A stretch of DNA of 14,096 bases from Pelomonas sp039929605 (GTDB lineage: Bacteria; Pseudomonadota; Gammaproteobacteria; Burkholderiales; Burkholderiaceae_C), in assembly GCF_039929605.1 (NCBI RefSeq), contig NZ_JBDSQX010000135.1:1-14096 (forward strand), given 5' to 3'. The translations under genes were made by a program, and so were the position numbers. Shown one piece after another: positions 7,284 to 13,404 of the stretch. How positions within the stretch are numbered: the first letter of the stretch is position 1; each line of letters starts with the position of its first letter. The notes below the pieces were generated by a model that worked only from the letters and a program-made list of their open reading frames with translations, did no database searches and was not told the origin of the DNA.

Positions 7284-9053
7284 TCAGCTGGACTGCCACG
7301 GCAGCCCACGCAGCCGTTCGCGGTGTTCCTCTTCGTCGAAGTGCGCGAGCGATGGCTTGATGAGGTCGCTGCGCGCCACCACACCCACGAGCGCCAGTGA
7401 CTGCGCGTCGCGCACCACGGGCAGCCTTTCGAGCCGCTGGCGCGCGAGCCGCGTGGCGACGGCGCGGCAGTTGTCGGTGGGGAGTGCGAACGCGAGCGGC
7501 AGGCCGGCGCACGCCTCGCCCACCGTGACAGCTGGCTCCGCATCGCCATGCGCCACCAGCAGCGCGCGGTCGGCGACGCCCACCACCGCACCGTCACGCA
7601 ACACCGGGAATGCGCGGTGCGATTGACCCGGGCCGAAGTGCAGCGCCAGCGCCTCGCCCACGGTCGATGCCGCGTCGATGGATTGCACGGTGCGCGTCAT
7701 CACTTCGTCGACGCTGTGACGCTCCAGCGGATCGACGCCGTATTCGCGATAGATGTGATGCCCGCGGCGGGCAATCTTCTCGGTGAGGATGGAACGGCGC
7801 ATCGTCAGCACCGTGAAGCCGTAGGCCACGGCGGACGTGGCGAGCAGCGGCAGCAAGGCGTTGCTGTCGTGCGTGAGCCCGAAGGCGAAGAGGGTGGCTG
7901 TGAGCGGTGCGCGCATGGTGCCGCCCAGCGTGGCCGCCATGCACACCATCGGCCACAGCGGCGGGTCATTGCCAGGGAACACGTGCGAAAGCACCACGCC
8001 CATGCCGGCGCCCATCATCAGCAGCGGCGCCAGCACGCCGCCCGACGTGCCGGAGGCGAGCGCGATCACCCAGATCACCGCCTTGACGGCCAGCAGCGCG
8101 AGCGCGACGTTGAGGGTGAGCCGGTTGTTGAGCAGATCGCCGATCACGTCGTAGCCAACGCCGAGGGCGCGCGGCTGCAGCCAGCCGCCGAGGCCGACCG
8201 CGACGCCGCCGATCGCGGGCCACCACATCCAGTGGAGCGGCAGTCGGCCGAACCAGTCTTCCACCTTGTAGAGCGACAGCGACAGCGACGCCGCCAGCGC
8301 GCCACACAGCACACCTGCCACTACGCACCACACCAGCGTCATCGGGCCGGGGACGAGTGTCTGCAGCGGGAACAGCGGGCCAGCGTCCAACAGCAGCGAG
8401 CGTGTGAAACCAGCCGTGGCGCAGGCCACGGCCACCGGCAGCAGGCTGCGTGGGCGCAGCTCAAACAGCAGCAGTTCCACCGCCAGCAGCACGGCCGCCA
8501 CCGGCGTGCCGAACACGGCCGTCATGCCGGCCGTGGCGCCGGCCACCAGCAAGGCTTTGCGCTCGGCCGCCGTGAGGTGGAAGTGCTGTGCGATCAGCGA
8601 GCCAATGGCGCCGCCGGTCATGATGATCGGCCCCTCCGCGCCGAACGGCCCACCGCTGCCGATGACGATGCCCGAGGACAGCGGCTTGAGCACGGCCACT
8701 TTCGGCGACATGCGGCTCTTGCCAAACAGGATGGCTTCGATGGCTTCGGGGATGCCGTGGCCACGGATCTTTTCGGAGCCGTAGCGCGCGACCAGGCCGA
8801 CGATGAGCCCACCGATCACCGGCACCGCGATGACCCACGCGCCCAGCGTGTGCGTGGCGGGCGAGCGCTCTTCCAGCGAGAAGGTCTGGAAGAAGAACAG
8901 GTTGGTGAAAAAGCGGATCAAGTCGAGCAGTAGGCGCGCGGCGCCGGTGCTCAGCATGCCGATGCCGATGGCCATGGCGGTGATGCGCAGCAGCCGCGCG
9001 TCGAGGGCGAAGTCGCCGCGATGCGGCGTGTGAGCGTGGACTTTTTGGCTCAT
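7284..9053 (-). CDS. ClC-family chloride channel/transporter with CBS pair
   Basis: Inner-membrane anion channel or H+/Cl- exchanger of 589 residues. Residues about 20-430 form the multi-helix ClC core with the family signatures GHGIPEAIEAIL (98-109), GGPFGAEGPIIMTGG (134-148, with E140 as the gating glutamate) and FGTPVAAVLLAVELL. The C-terminus (about 448 to the end) holds two CBS domains (VDEVMTRTVQSIDA..., then VTVGEACAGLPLAFALPTDN), which in this family bind nucleotides or adjust gating. Two filter positions differ from the E. coli exchanger: His in GHGIP where it has Ser, and Ala in GAEGP where it has Arg. The start overlaps the stop of marR (ATGA, 9050-9053), so translation is probably coupled and expression under MarR control. 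It ends 28 bp from the convergent exported-protein gene with no obvious terminator between. I cannot say whether it is a channel or an exchanger. Confidence 0.93.
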   Translation of the reverse strand: MSQKVHAHTPHRGDFALDARLLRITAMAIGIGMLSTGAARLLLDLIRFFTNLFFFQTFSLEERSPATHTLGAWVIAVPVIGGLIVGLVARYGSEKIRGHGIPEAIEAILFGKSRMSPKVAVLKPLSSGIVIGSGGPFGAEGPIIMTGGAIGSLIAQHFHLTAAERKALLVAGATAGMTAVFGTPVAAVLLAVELLLFELRPRSLLPVAVACATAGFTRSLLLDAGPLFPLQTLVPGPMTLVWCVVAGVLCGALAASLSLSLYKVEDWFGRLPLHWMWWPAIGGVAVGLGGWLQPRALGVGYDVIGDLLNNRLTLNVALALLAVKAVIWVIALASGTSGGVLAPLLMMGAGMGVVLSHVFPGNDPPLWPMVCMAATLGGTMRAPLTATLFAFGLTHDSNALLPLLATSAVAYGFTVLTMRRSILTEKIARRGHHIYREYGVDPLERHSVDEVMTRTVQSIDAASTVGEALALHFGPGQSHRAFPVLRDGAVVGVADRALLVAHGDAEPAVTVGEACAGLPLAFALPTDNCRAVATRLARQRLERLPVVRDAQSLALVGVVARSDLIKPSLAHFDEEEHRERLRGLPWQSS

Positions 9054-9475
9054 GACGGTTCGGGCAGGTCGATCTGCGGCACCTTGAACACGCCCTTGAG
9101 CGAGCGCAGTTCGGCGCGGTGGAGTTCCGCCAGGCGTTCGAGCAGATGCTGACCATCCGGCAGCAGGTGTACCTCGACGTGGCGGCGGTCAGCCGCGCTC
9201 TGGCGACGCTCGATGAGGCCCAGCGCTTCGCAGCGAGTGACCAGCGTGACGGCGCCGTGCGGCTGGAGTTGCAGGCGTTCGGCGATGTCGCCCACCGAAG
9301 CCCACTCGCGGGCCGGCTGGCCCTTGATATGTAGCAGCACCAGGTATTGCTGAGGCGTGAGCCCCTCGGCCTGCGCGGCGCGTTCGGAAAAGCGCTCGAA
9401 GCGGCGCATCTGGTAGCGGAAGTCGGACAAGGACTCGAAGTCCTTCTTGGTGAGTGCGCGAGGAAGGGCGGGCAT
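9050..9475 (-). CDS. MarR-family transcriptional regulator
   Basis: A 141-residue winged-helix dimeric regulator. The N-terminal helices (DFRYQMRRFERFSERAA) form the dimer part. Then come LTPQQYLVLLHI, the helix-turn-helix (SVGDIAERLQLQPHGAVTLV), the wing with the DRRHVEVHLL pattern typical of MarR (AADRRHVEV), and a C-terminal dimerisation helix. Its stop codon overlaps the start of the ClC gene by 4 bp, so the two form one operon and the channel gene is the probable target. A perfect 21-bp palindrome at 9503-9523, 28 bp upstream of the start codon, is the probable autoregulatory operator. No clear Shine-Dalgarno precedes ATG 9475, but no better start is available, as helix 1 follows directly. 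The ligand is unknown. Confidence 0.9.
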   Translation of the reverse strand: MPALPRALTKKDFESLSDFRYQMRRFERFSERAAQAEGLTPQQYLVLLHIKGQPAREWASVGDIAERLQLQPHGAVTLVTRCEALGLIERRQSAADRRHVEVHLLPDGQHLLERLAELHRAELRSLKGVFKVPQIDLPEPS

Positions 9476-9502
9476 GGCGGCGGTGCAGAAAGGGCGCGAA
9501 TA

Positions 9503-9523
9503 ATATATCGCGACGCGATATAT
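9503..9523. promoter_or_regulatory. Perfect palindrome, probable MarR operator
   Basis: The arm ATATATCGCG (9503-9512) is followed by a central A and its perfect inverted copy CGCGATATAT (9514-9523). It stands out as AT-rich in a GC-rich region and lies 28 bp upstream of the marR start codon. On the minus strand TATATT at its promoter-distal edge could serve as the -10 box, so a bound dimer would block RNA polymerase. Binding by this MarR is inferred from position and symmetry. Confidence 0.75.
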
Positions 9524-9664
9524 GTGTCCGGCCGGCAGAGCGCAAGGCGTGAGCCTCTGCGCGCGTCTCTGCGCTTGCGCCTGCGTATATTTCGCCCGTT
9601 GCCACCGCGCCGCCGGGCTGCGTCTGCTCAGTGGCTCATCGCCATGTCGGGCGGGTGAGCAGCC

Positions 9665-10312
9665 TCACTGGCCCAGCCGCTGCTGCGCCAGTCTCTCCAT
9701 GAATTCACGCCGCGCCAACTTGTCGGCTGGGCTGCCCTGGCCGCCCAGCAGCGATTCCGACACCTCGTAGCTGTAGAGCATGAAGGCGCGCGCACGCGCC
9801 TCGTCGCCGTCAAAGCCCAGGGCGCAGAAGATGGCCGCGTGATAGGCCAGGCGCGCGGCGTCGGAAGCGGCCAGCGCGGCCTGCGCCAGGGGGTCGCGCC
9901 GCGCCCAGGCGCGGATGGCCAGCTCGATGCGCGCCGCCCGCTGCGCCGCACGGCCGCGGAAGGGCAGCGAGATCACGTCGCGCAGTTGCTCCTGCGGGTC
10001 GTTGCGCGCGGTTGCCAGGCGTGCCGTCAGCAGCGCCGTCGAACGGTGGCTCCAGGCCTGCAGCACACGGCGCAACAAGTCTTCTCGGTCGCGGAAGTGC
10101 CAGTAGAAACTGCCGCGCGTGACCTGCAACTGCGTCGCCAGCACGTCCACGCGCACATGGTCTATGCCTTGGTCCACCAGCACCTCGGTGGCGGCGTCCA
10201 CCCAGGCTTCGGGCGTCAGCGAGTTGCGACGCGCCGCCTTCTTGGGCGCAGCGAGGCGTGCCCGCTTGGCAGCGGGCCGGGGCGGCAAGGGGCGCACGGG
10301 CAGGGTGGACAT
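9665..10312 (-). CDS. TetR-family transcriptional regulator
   Basis: A 215-residue repressor-type regulator. A basic, Pro/Ala/Lys/Arg-rich N-terminal extension (residues 1-31) precedes the TetR DNA-binding domain: SLTPEAWVDAATEVLVDQGI, then the helix-turn-helix (VDVLATQLQVTRGSFYWHF, about 55-73) and DREDLLRRVL. The rest is a helical ligand-binding and dimerisation domain, too variable to reveal the effector. I favour ATG 10312 over in-frame ATG 10330, because a probable operator half-site (10328-10332) covers the codon at 10330; the signal for either start is weak. It is divergent from the unknown small gene and the Liv-type transporter, with two matching operator-like sites between, so it probably controls both itself and the transport operon. 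Confidence 0.88.
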   Translation of the reverse strand: MSTLPVRPLPPRPAAKRARLAAPKKAARRNSLTPEAWVDAATEVLVDQGIDHVRVDVLATQLQVTRGSFYWHFRDREDLLRRVLQAWSHRSTALLTARLATARNDPQEQLRDVISLPFRGRAAQRAARIELAIRAWARRDPLAQAALAASDAARLAYHAAIFCALGFDGDEARARAFMLYSYEVSESLLGGQGSPADKLARREFMERLAQQRLGQ

Positions 10313-10327
10313 GCACGCCATCTTCAC

Positions 10328-10343
10328 CATACATGCCAGTATG
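10328..10343. promoter_or_regulatory. Probable TetR operator, site 1
   Basis: Dyad CATAC-N6-GTATG (10328-10332 and 10339-10343), extended by one more matching pair to CCATAC/GTATGG. It lies 16 bp upstream of the chosen tetR start, where it could block the gene's own transcription. It sits inside a wider dyad, TTCACCAT (10323-10330) with ATGGTGAA (10350-10357), that is also perfect. The same motif recurs at 10404-10419. Confidence 0.7.
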
Positions 10344-10403
10344 GAAACTATGGTGAACCCCAGTATCTACTGAGGAACAGGCGCCTACCATGCCTGCAAA
10401 ACA

Positions 10404-10419
10404 CATACACATATGTATG
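10404..10419. promoter_or_regulatory. Probable TetR operator, site 2
   Basis: Second CATAC-N6-GTATG dyad (10404-10408 and 10415-10419), again followed by GAA as at site 1, so both share CATAC-N6-GTATGGAA in the same orientation. It ends 17 bp before the start codon of the 96-aa gene, overlapping its likely promoter or leader. The dyad centres are 76 bp apart, about seven helical turns. Confidence 0.7.
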
Positions 10420-10436
10420 GAACCGATGGAGACACC

Positions 10437-10727
10437 ATGGGCGATAACGGCTTCTTCTTCCCCAATTTCAGCCGCTGGATGGGCGAGGCTTCGCAGGCCT
10501 TCTTCGCGGCCCAGGGTGTGCCACCCTGGCGCGAACTGGTGAAGAGCCGCAACATCATCGGCACGCCGCTCTTGGAGACCCACACCAGTTCGCGCCCTGC
10601 CACCTACGGCGAAACCGTGTTGTGCGAAGGCACGGGCGTGCGAGCCTTCTGCATCCGCGACCCGGGCGGCCCGGGCCGCATCAAGGCCATCCCCGCTCCC
10701 AAAGACATCAAGGCACTCTGCACTTGA
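10437..10727 (+). CDS. Conserved-looking small protein of unknown function, first gene of the transporter operon
   Basis: I do not recognise this 96-residue protein. It starts MGDNGFFFPNFSRWMGEASQ, continues with FFAAQGVPPWRELVKSRNII and a central TPLLETHTSSRPATYGETVL, and ends with CIRDPGGPGRIKAIPAPKDI. There is no signal peptide or membrane helix, and it has two cysteines plus a third at the end (KALCT). Start ATG 10437 follows GGAGACACC, a good Shine-Dalgarno at correct spacing; an upstream ATG at 10413 lies within operator site 2 and is less likely. It stands 40 bp before the binding-protein gene on the same strand, directly behind the TetR operators, so it is probably the first cistron. 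The many aromatic, Pro and Gly residues and normal codon use suggest a real folded protein. A role with the transported compound is a guess from position only. Confidence 0.72.
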   Translation: MGDNGFFFPNFSRWMGEASQAFFAAQGVPPWRELVKSRNIIGTPLLETHTSSRPATYGETVLCEGTGVRAFCIRDPGGPGRIKAIPAPKDIKALCT

Positions 10728-10767
10728 TTCACGACTCGCGACAAACAACTGCCCACAGGAGACCCTC

Positions 10768-11907
10768 ATGAAGCATCTCGTTCGCAAGACCCTGCTCGCC
10801 GCCGCCGCGGCCCTGGCTGCCGGCGCCGCACTGGCCGACGTCAACATCGGCGTCAGCCTGTCGCTCACGGGCCCCGGCTCCGGCCTGGGCATTCCCATGC
10901 AGAACCAGATGAAGCTGTGGTCGCCCACCATAGCCGGCGAGAAGGTCAACCTGTTGATCCTGGACGACGCCAGCGACCCGGGCAAGGGGGTCAGCAATGC
11001 GCGCCGCTTTGTCACTGAAGACAAGGTCGACATGATCATCGGCTCCTGCCTCACCACAGTGGCGGCAGCCATGACGCCGGTGGCGGACGAAGCCAAGACG
11101 GTGCAGCTGGCCGGCAGCCCGGTGGGCGTGCCCCCGGGCCAGGACCAGTGGCTGTTCCGCCTGGCGCAGAGCAACTCCGTGATGGCCCACGCCATGGTCG
11201 GCCACATGCAGAAGCAGGGCATCAAGACCGTGGGCTTCCTGGGCTACACCGACGCCTATGGCGAACAGTGGCTGAAGGCGTTCACTGCCGAAGGTGAGAA
11301 GGCCGGCATCAAGGTCATCGCCGCCGAACGTTTCGCCCGCGCCGACACCAGCGTCACCCCCCAAGCCCTGAAGCTCACCGCCGCCAACCCGGACGCGATG
11401 CTGATCGTAGCCAGCGGCTCCGGTGCTGCCATGCCGCACAAGGCCGTCGTCGAACGCGGCTACAAGGGCAAGATCTACCAGACCCATGCCGCCGCCACGG
11501 CCGATCTGATGCGCATTGGCGGCAAGGACGTGGAGGGCAGCTTCGTCGTCAGCGGCCCGGCCATGGTGGGCGCGCAGCTGCCCGACAGCCACCCGAGCAA
11601 GAAGCTGGCCGTGGACTTCCTGACCGGCTATGAGAAGGCCTACGGCGTGGGCACGGCCAATCAGTTTGCCGGCCACTCCTACGACGCGCGCATCGTGCTG
11701 GAAAAGGTCATCCCGATGGCGCTGAAGAAGGCCAAGCCGGGCACGCCGGAGTTCCGCGCCGCACTGAAGGACGCCATGGAAACCATGGGCCGCACGGTGT
11801 TCTCGCACGGCGTGATGAACTGGAGCGCCACCGACCACTGGGGCTATACCAACGAGACGGGTGTGATGTTGAAGGTGACGGACGGCAAGTTCGTCGTCGA
11901 AAAGTGA
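10768..11907 (+). CDS. Liv-type ABC transporter periplasmic binding protein
   Basis: Periplasmic substrate-binding protein of the hydrophobic amino acid (HAAT/LivJ, Peripla_BP_6) family, 379 residues. The signal peptide is clear (MKHLVRKTLLAAAAALAAGA, cleavage after ALA at residue 23). The mature part starts DVNIGVSLSLTGPGSGLG, the usual first strand and ligand loop. The fold then continues with ILDDASDPGKGVSNARRFV, VDMIIGSCLTTVAAAMTPVA, TVGFLGYTDAYGEQW and GHSYDARIVLEKV, all normal for the family. A strong CAGGAG lies upstream of ATG 10768. It is followed by a hairpin overlapping its stop and then by livH, as expected when the binding protein is made in excess over the permease. Members carry branched-chain amino acids but also amides, aromatic acids and other carboxylates; the ligand cannot be named here, and the TetR control argues for something other than a housekeeping amino acid. 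Confidence 0.92.
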   Translation: MKHLVRKTLLAAAAALAAGAALADVNIGVSLSLTGPGSGLGIPMQNQMKLWSPTIAGEKVNLLILDDASDPGKGVSNARRFVTEDKVDMIIGSCLTTVAAAMTPVADEAKTVQLAGSPVGVPPGQDQWLFRLAQSNSVMAHAMVGHMQKQGIKTVGFLGYTDAYGEQWLKAFTAEGEKAGIKVIAAERFARADTSVTPQALKLTAANPDAMLIVASGSGAAMPHKAVVERGYKGKIYQTHAAATADLMRIGGKDVEGSFVVSGPAMVGAQLPDSHPSKKLAVDFLTGYEKAYGVGTANQFAGHSYDARIVLEKVIPMALKKAKPGTPEFRAALKDAMETMGRTVFSHGVMNWSATDHWGYTNETGVMLKVTDGKFVVEK

Positions 11908-11929
11908 ATCGCCAACGGCGATTCACTTT
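11901..11929 (+). terminator. Stem-loop at the end of the binding-protein gene
   Basis: Perfect 13-bp stem, AAAGTGAATCGCC (11901-11913) with GGCGATTCACTTT (11917-11929) and a 3-base loop AAC. It includes the stop codon of the binding-protein gene (11905-11907). The A-rich 5' and T-rich 3' edges resemble a bidirectional intrinsic terminator, but the T run is only three bases. Partial termination, or protection of upstream mRNA from 3' decay, would both give more binding protein than permease. Confidence 0.6.
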
Positions 11930-11939
11930 CGTCGCAGGC

Positions 11940-12099
11940 TAGGGCGACGCTGAATAGTCCCCGCGATGCGGCGCGCCCTGGTTTGGGATGAGCTGCAAGG
12001 CGCAAACCGTAGCTGTGGCTACGGCGAGGATTTGCAACGCCGCAGATCGCCCAAAGCAGGGATGCGCCGCGCGCGAGGGACTTGTTCAGCGTTGCCCTA
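11940..12099. mobile_element. 160-bp palindromic MITE-like element
   Basis: The ends are inverted copies: TAGGGCGACGCTGAA at the left and, read from the right end inward, TAGGGCAACGCTGAA, one mismatch in 15. The match continues inward imperfectly along both arms (GTCCC, then CGGCGC, then TTTGGG, then CTGC and GCAAA blocks on each side). The apex is a perfect 7-bp hairpin, CCGTAGC-tgtg-GCTACGG (12007-12024). There is no open frame of note. It fills most of the gap between the binding-protein gene and livH. The layout fits a non-autonomous miniature element or large REP-type repeat; no transposase is in the window and no target duplication longer than TA is visible. Confidence 0.7.
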
Positions 12100-12117
12100 A
12101 TTTGGCGCAGCCAAGTT
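12099..12117. repeat. Short near-palindrome after the MITE-like element
   Basis: AATTTGGC and GCCAAGTT pair around GCA with one wobble, abutting the right end of the 160-bp element. A second small hairpin, GGGCC-gcga-GGCCC, follows at 12120-12133. Together they add more RNA structure to the leader before livH; function is unknown. Confidence 0.45.
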
Positions 12118-12169
12118 AAGGGCCGCGAGGCCCGGCCGTAGACAAAAGTAAGCACATACCGGAGCTCCC

Positions 12170-13207
12170 ATGGACTTCTCGATCGCCAGCATCCTGGCCC
12201 TGGACGGACTGACCAACGGCGCCATCTACGCGCTGCTGGCGCTGGCCATCGTGCTCGTGTTCGCCGTGACGCGGGTGATCTACCTCCCGCAGGGCGAGTT
12301 CGTGGCCTTCGGCGCACTCACGCTGGCGCTGCTGCAGGCCGGCAAGGTGCCCGGCACGGTGTGGTTCCTGTTGGTGCTGGCGCTGGCCACCGCCGTGTCC
12401 GATGTCTGGCACGGCGTGCGGCACCGCCTGGGCGCGGGCCGCATTGCGCGCCGGGCGCTGACCACGGCGGGCTACCCGGTGGCGGTGTCGCTGCTGGCCA
12501 TCTGGCTGGCGCCCATGAAACTGCCGCTGCTGGCCCAGGCCCTGCTGACGCTGGCGCTGGTCACGCCCTTCGGCAACCTGATCTACCGCCTGGCCTACGA
12601 GAAGCTGGCCGATGCCACCGTGCTGGTGCTGCTGATCGTGTCGGTGGGCGTGCACTTTGCGCTGGTGGGCATGGGGCTGTTCTTCTTTGGCGCCGAGGGC
12701 TTCCGCAACCCCAGCTTCTGGGACGAACGCTTCAATGTCGGCGCGCTGACCATCAACGGGCAGACGCTGATCATCTTTGCCGCGTCGCTGGCGCTGATCG
12801 TGATGCTGTGGCTGTTCTTCGAGCGCTCACTCCATGGCAAGGCGCTGCGCGCCACCGCAGTCAATCGGCTGGGCGCGCGCTTGATGGGCATCTCCACGGT
12901 GGCAGCGGGCCGCCTGTCCTTCACCATGGCGGCCTTCATCGGTGCGCTGTCGGGCCTGCTCATCGGCCCCACCACCACCGTCTTCTACGACAGCGGTTTC
13001 CTCATCGGCCTGAAGGGCTTTGTCGCCGCCGTGTTTGCCGGCTTGTCCAGCTACCCGCTGGCGCTGGTGGGTGCCCTGGGGGTGGGCCTGCTGGAGAGCT
13101 TTGGCTCCTTCTGGGCCAGCGCCTTCAAGGAGGTGATCGTTTTCGGCGTCGTCCTGCCGGTGCTGTTGTGGCGCTCCCTGCGTGACCCGCACTCAGAAGA
13201 ACATTGA
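12170..13207 (+). CDS. livH: Liv-type ABC transporter permease (LivH family)
   Basis: Inner-membrane permease subunit, 345 residues, that with LivM forms the channel for the substrate delivered by the binding protein. Signs are LDGLTNGAIYALLALAIVLV at residues 10-29, then VIYLPQGEFVAFGA (where most members have a NFAHG-type motif), LWLFFERSLHGKALRATAVN with the following GARLMGI, and MAAFIGALSGLLIGP with GFLIGLKGFVAAVFAGLSSY. About 40 more residues than usual lie between about 70 and 125 (DVWHGVRHRLGAGRIARRAL and a following hydrophobic stretch), so the protein is longer than the common 290-310. Start ATG 12170 follows GGAG at good spacing. It is separated from the binding-protein gene by 262 bp of repeats and from livM by a structured insert. 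Family call is firm; the symbol denotes the family, not proven amino acid transport. Confidence 0.9.
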   Translation: MDFSIASILALDGLTNGAIYALLALAIVLVFAVTRVIYLPQGEFVAFGALTLALLQAGKVPGTVWFLLVLALATAVSDVWHGVRHRLGAGRIARRALTTAGYPVAVSLLAIWLAPMKLPLLAQALLTLALVTPFGNLIYRLAYEKLADATVLVLLIVSVGVHFALVGMGLFFFGAEGFRNPSFWDERFNVGALTINGQTLIIFAASLALIVMLWLFFERSLHGKALRATAVNRLGARLMGISTVAAGRLSFTMAAFIGALSGLLIGPTTTVFYDSGFLIGLKGFVAAVFAGLSSYPLALVGALGVGLLESFGSFWASAFKEVIVFGVVLPVLLWRSLRDPHSEEH

Positions 13208-13208
13208 C

Positions 13209-13403
13209 ATGAAACTGCCCCTCGCCCAACCTCGCGTCGCTGAACGCGAGCGAGTCTGGTCGGTCCCCCAAGGGGACGAGGCGGCTCACGGCATTGAGCC
13301 GCAAGCCGCCTCTGGCGGGCCGGCTTGGGAGCGGCCCGGCGCTCGGCCCGAAATGCATCCGTTTCATGCGTTGTGGGTAGCGCTTAGCGCAATGGATAGC
13401 TGA
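13209..13403 (+). CDS. Possible 64-aa coupled open frame inside the livH-livM insert
   Basis: An ATG one base after the livH stop (TGA-C-ATG) opens a 64-codon frame that starts MKLPLAQPRVAERERVWSVP, contains GDEAAHGIEPQAASGGPAWE and ends HPFHALWVALSAMDS. Its TGA lies one base before the livM ATG, again TGA-C-ATG. Ribosomes leaving livH could therefore restart here and again at livM. The composition (Arg, Pro, Ala, Glu) and the chain of hairpins in the DNA suggest a repeat that happens to be open rather than an evolved protein. I recognise no family. Translation is plausible; function is doubtful. Confidence 0.35.
   Translation: MKLPLAQPRVAERERVWSVPQGDEAAHGIEPQAASGGPAWERPGARPEMHPFHALWVALSAMDS
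13213..13400. mobile_element. 188-bp multi-hairpin insert flanked by 8-bp direct repeats
   Basis: The segment is bracketed by TGACATGA at 13205-13212 and 13401-13408, like a target-site duplication. Inside are four consecutive perfect-stem hairpins: CTCGCGT/ACGCGAG (13231-13250), GTCCCC/GGGGAC (13263-13277), GCGGCTCA/TGAGCCGC (13281-13302) and CAAGCCG/CGGCTTG (13302-13327, with an inner CCGCC/GGCGG). I see no terminal inverted repeats and no transposase. LivH and livM genes are usually adjacent or overlapping, so an insertion is the natural reading. Caveat: most of the 8-bp repeat is stop and start codon, so part of the identity could be functional constraint. Confidence 0.55.
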
Positions 13404-13404
13404 C

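Noticed and set aside
7548..8933. Long open frame (461 codons) on the plus strand, antisense to the ClC gene
   Set aside because: The minus-strand frame has full ClC and CBS signatures. The plus frame encodes a His/Arg/Gln-rich product with no family character, typical of antisense shadows in GC-rich genes.
9626..9664. Inverted TGCTCA/TGAGCA pair just after the tetR stop as a terminator
   Set aside because: The loop is more than 20 bases, the arms are short and no T run follows on the minus strand.
9810..11225. 471-codon minus-strand frame running across tetR, the intergenic region and the binding-protein gene
   Set aside because: It crosses three well-supported genes and two operators and has no coherent domain; its composition is that of a shadow frame.
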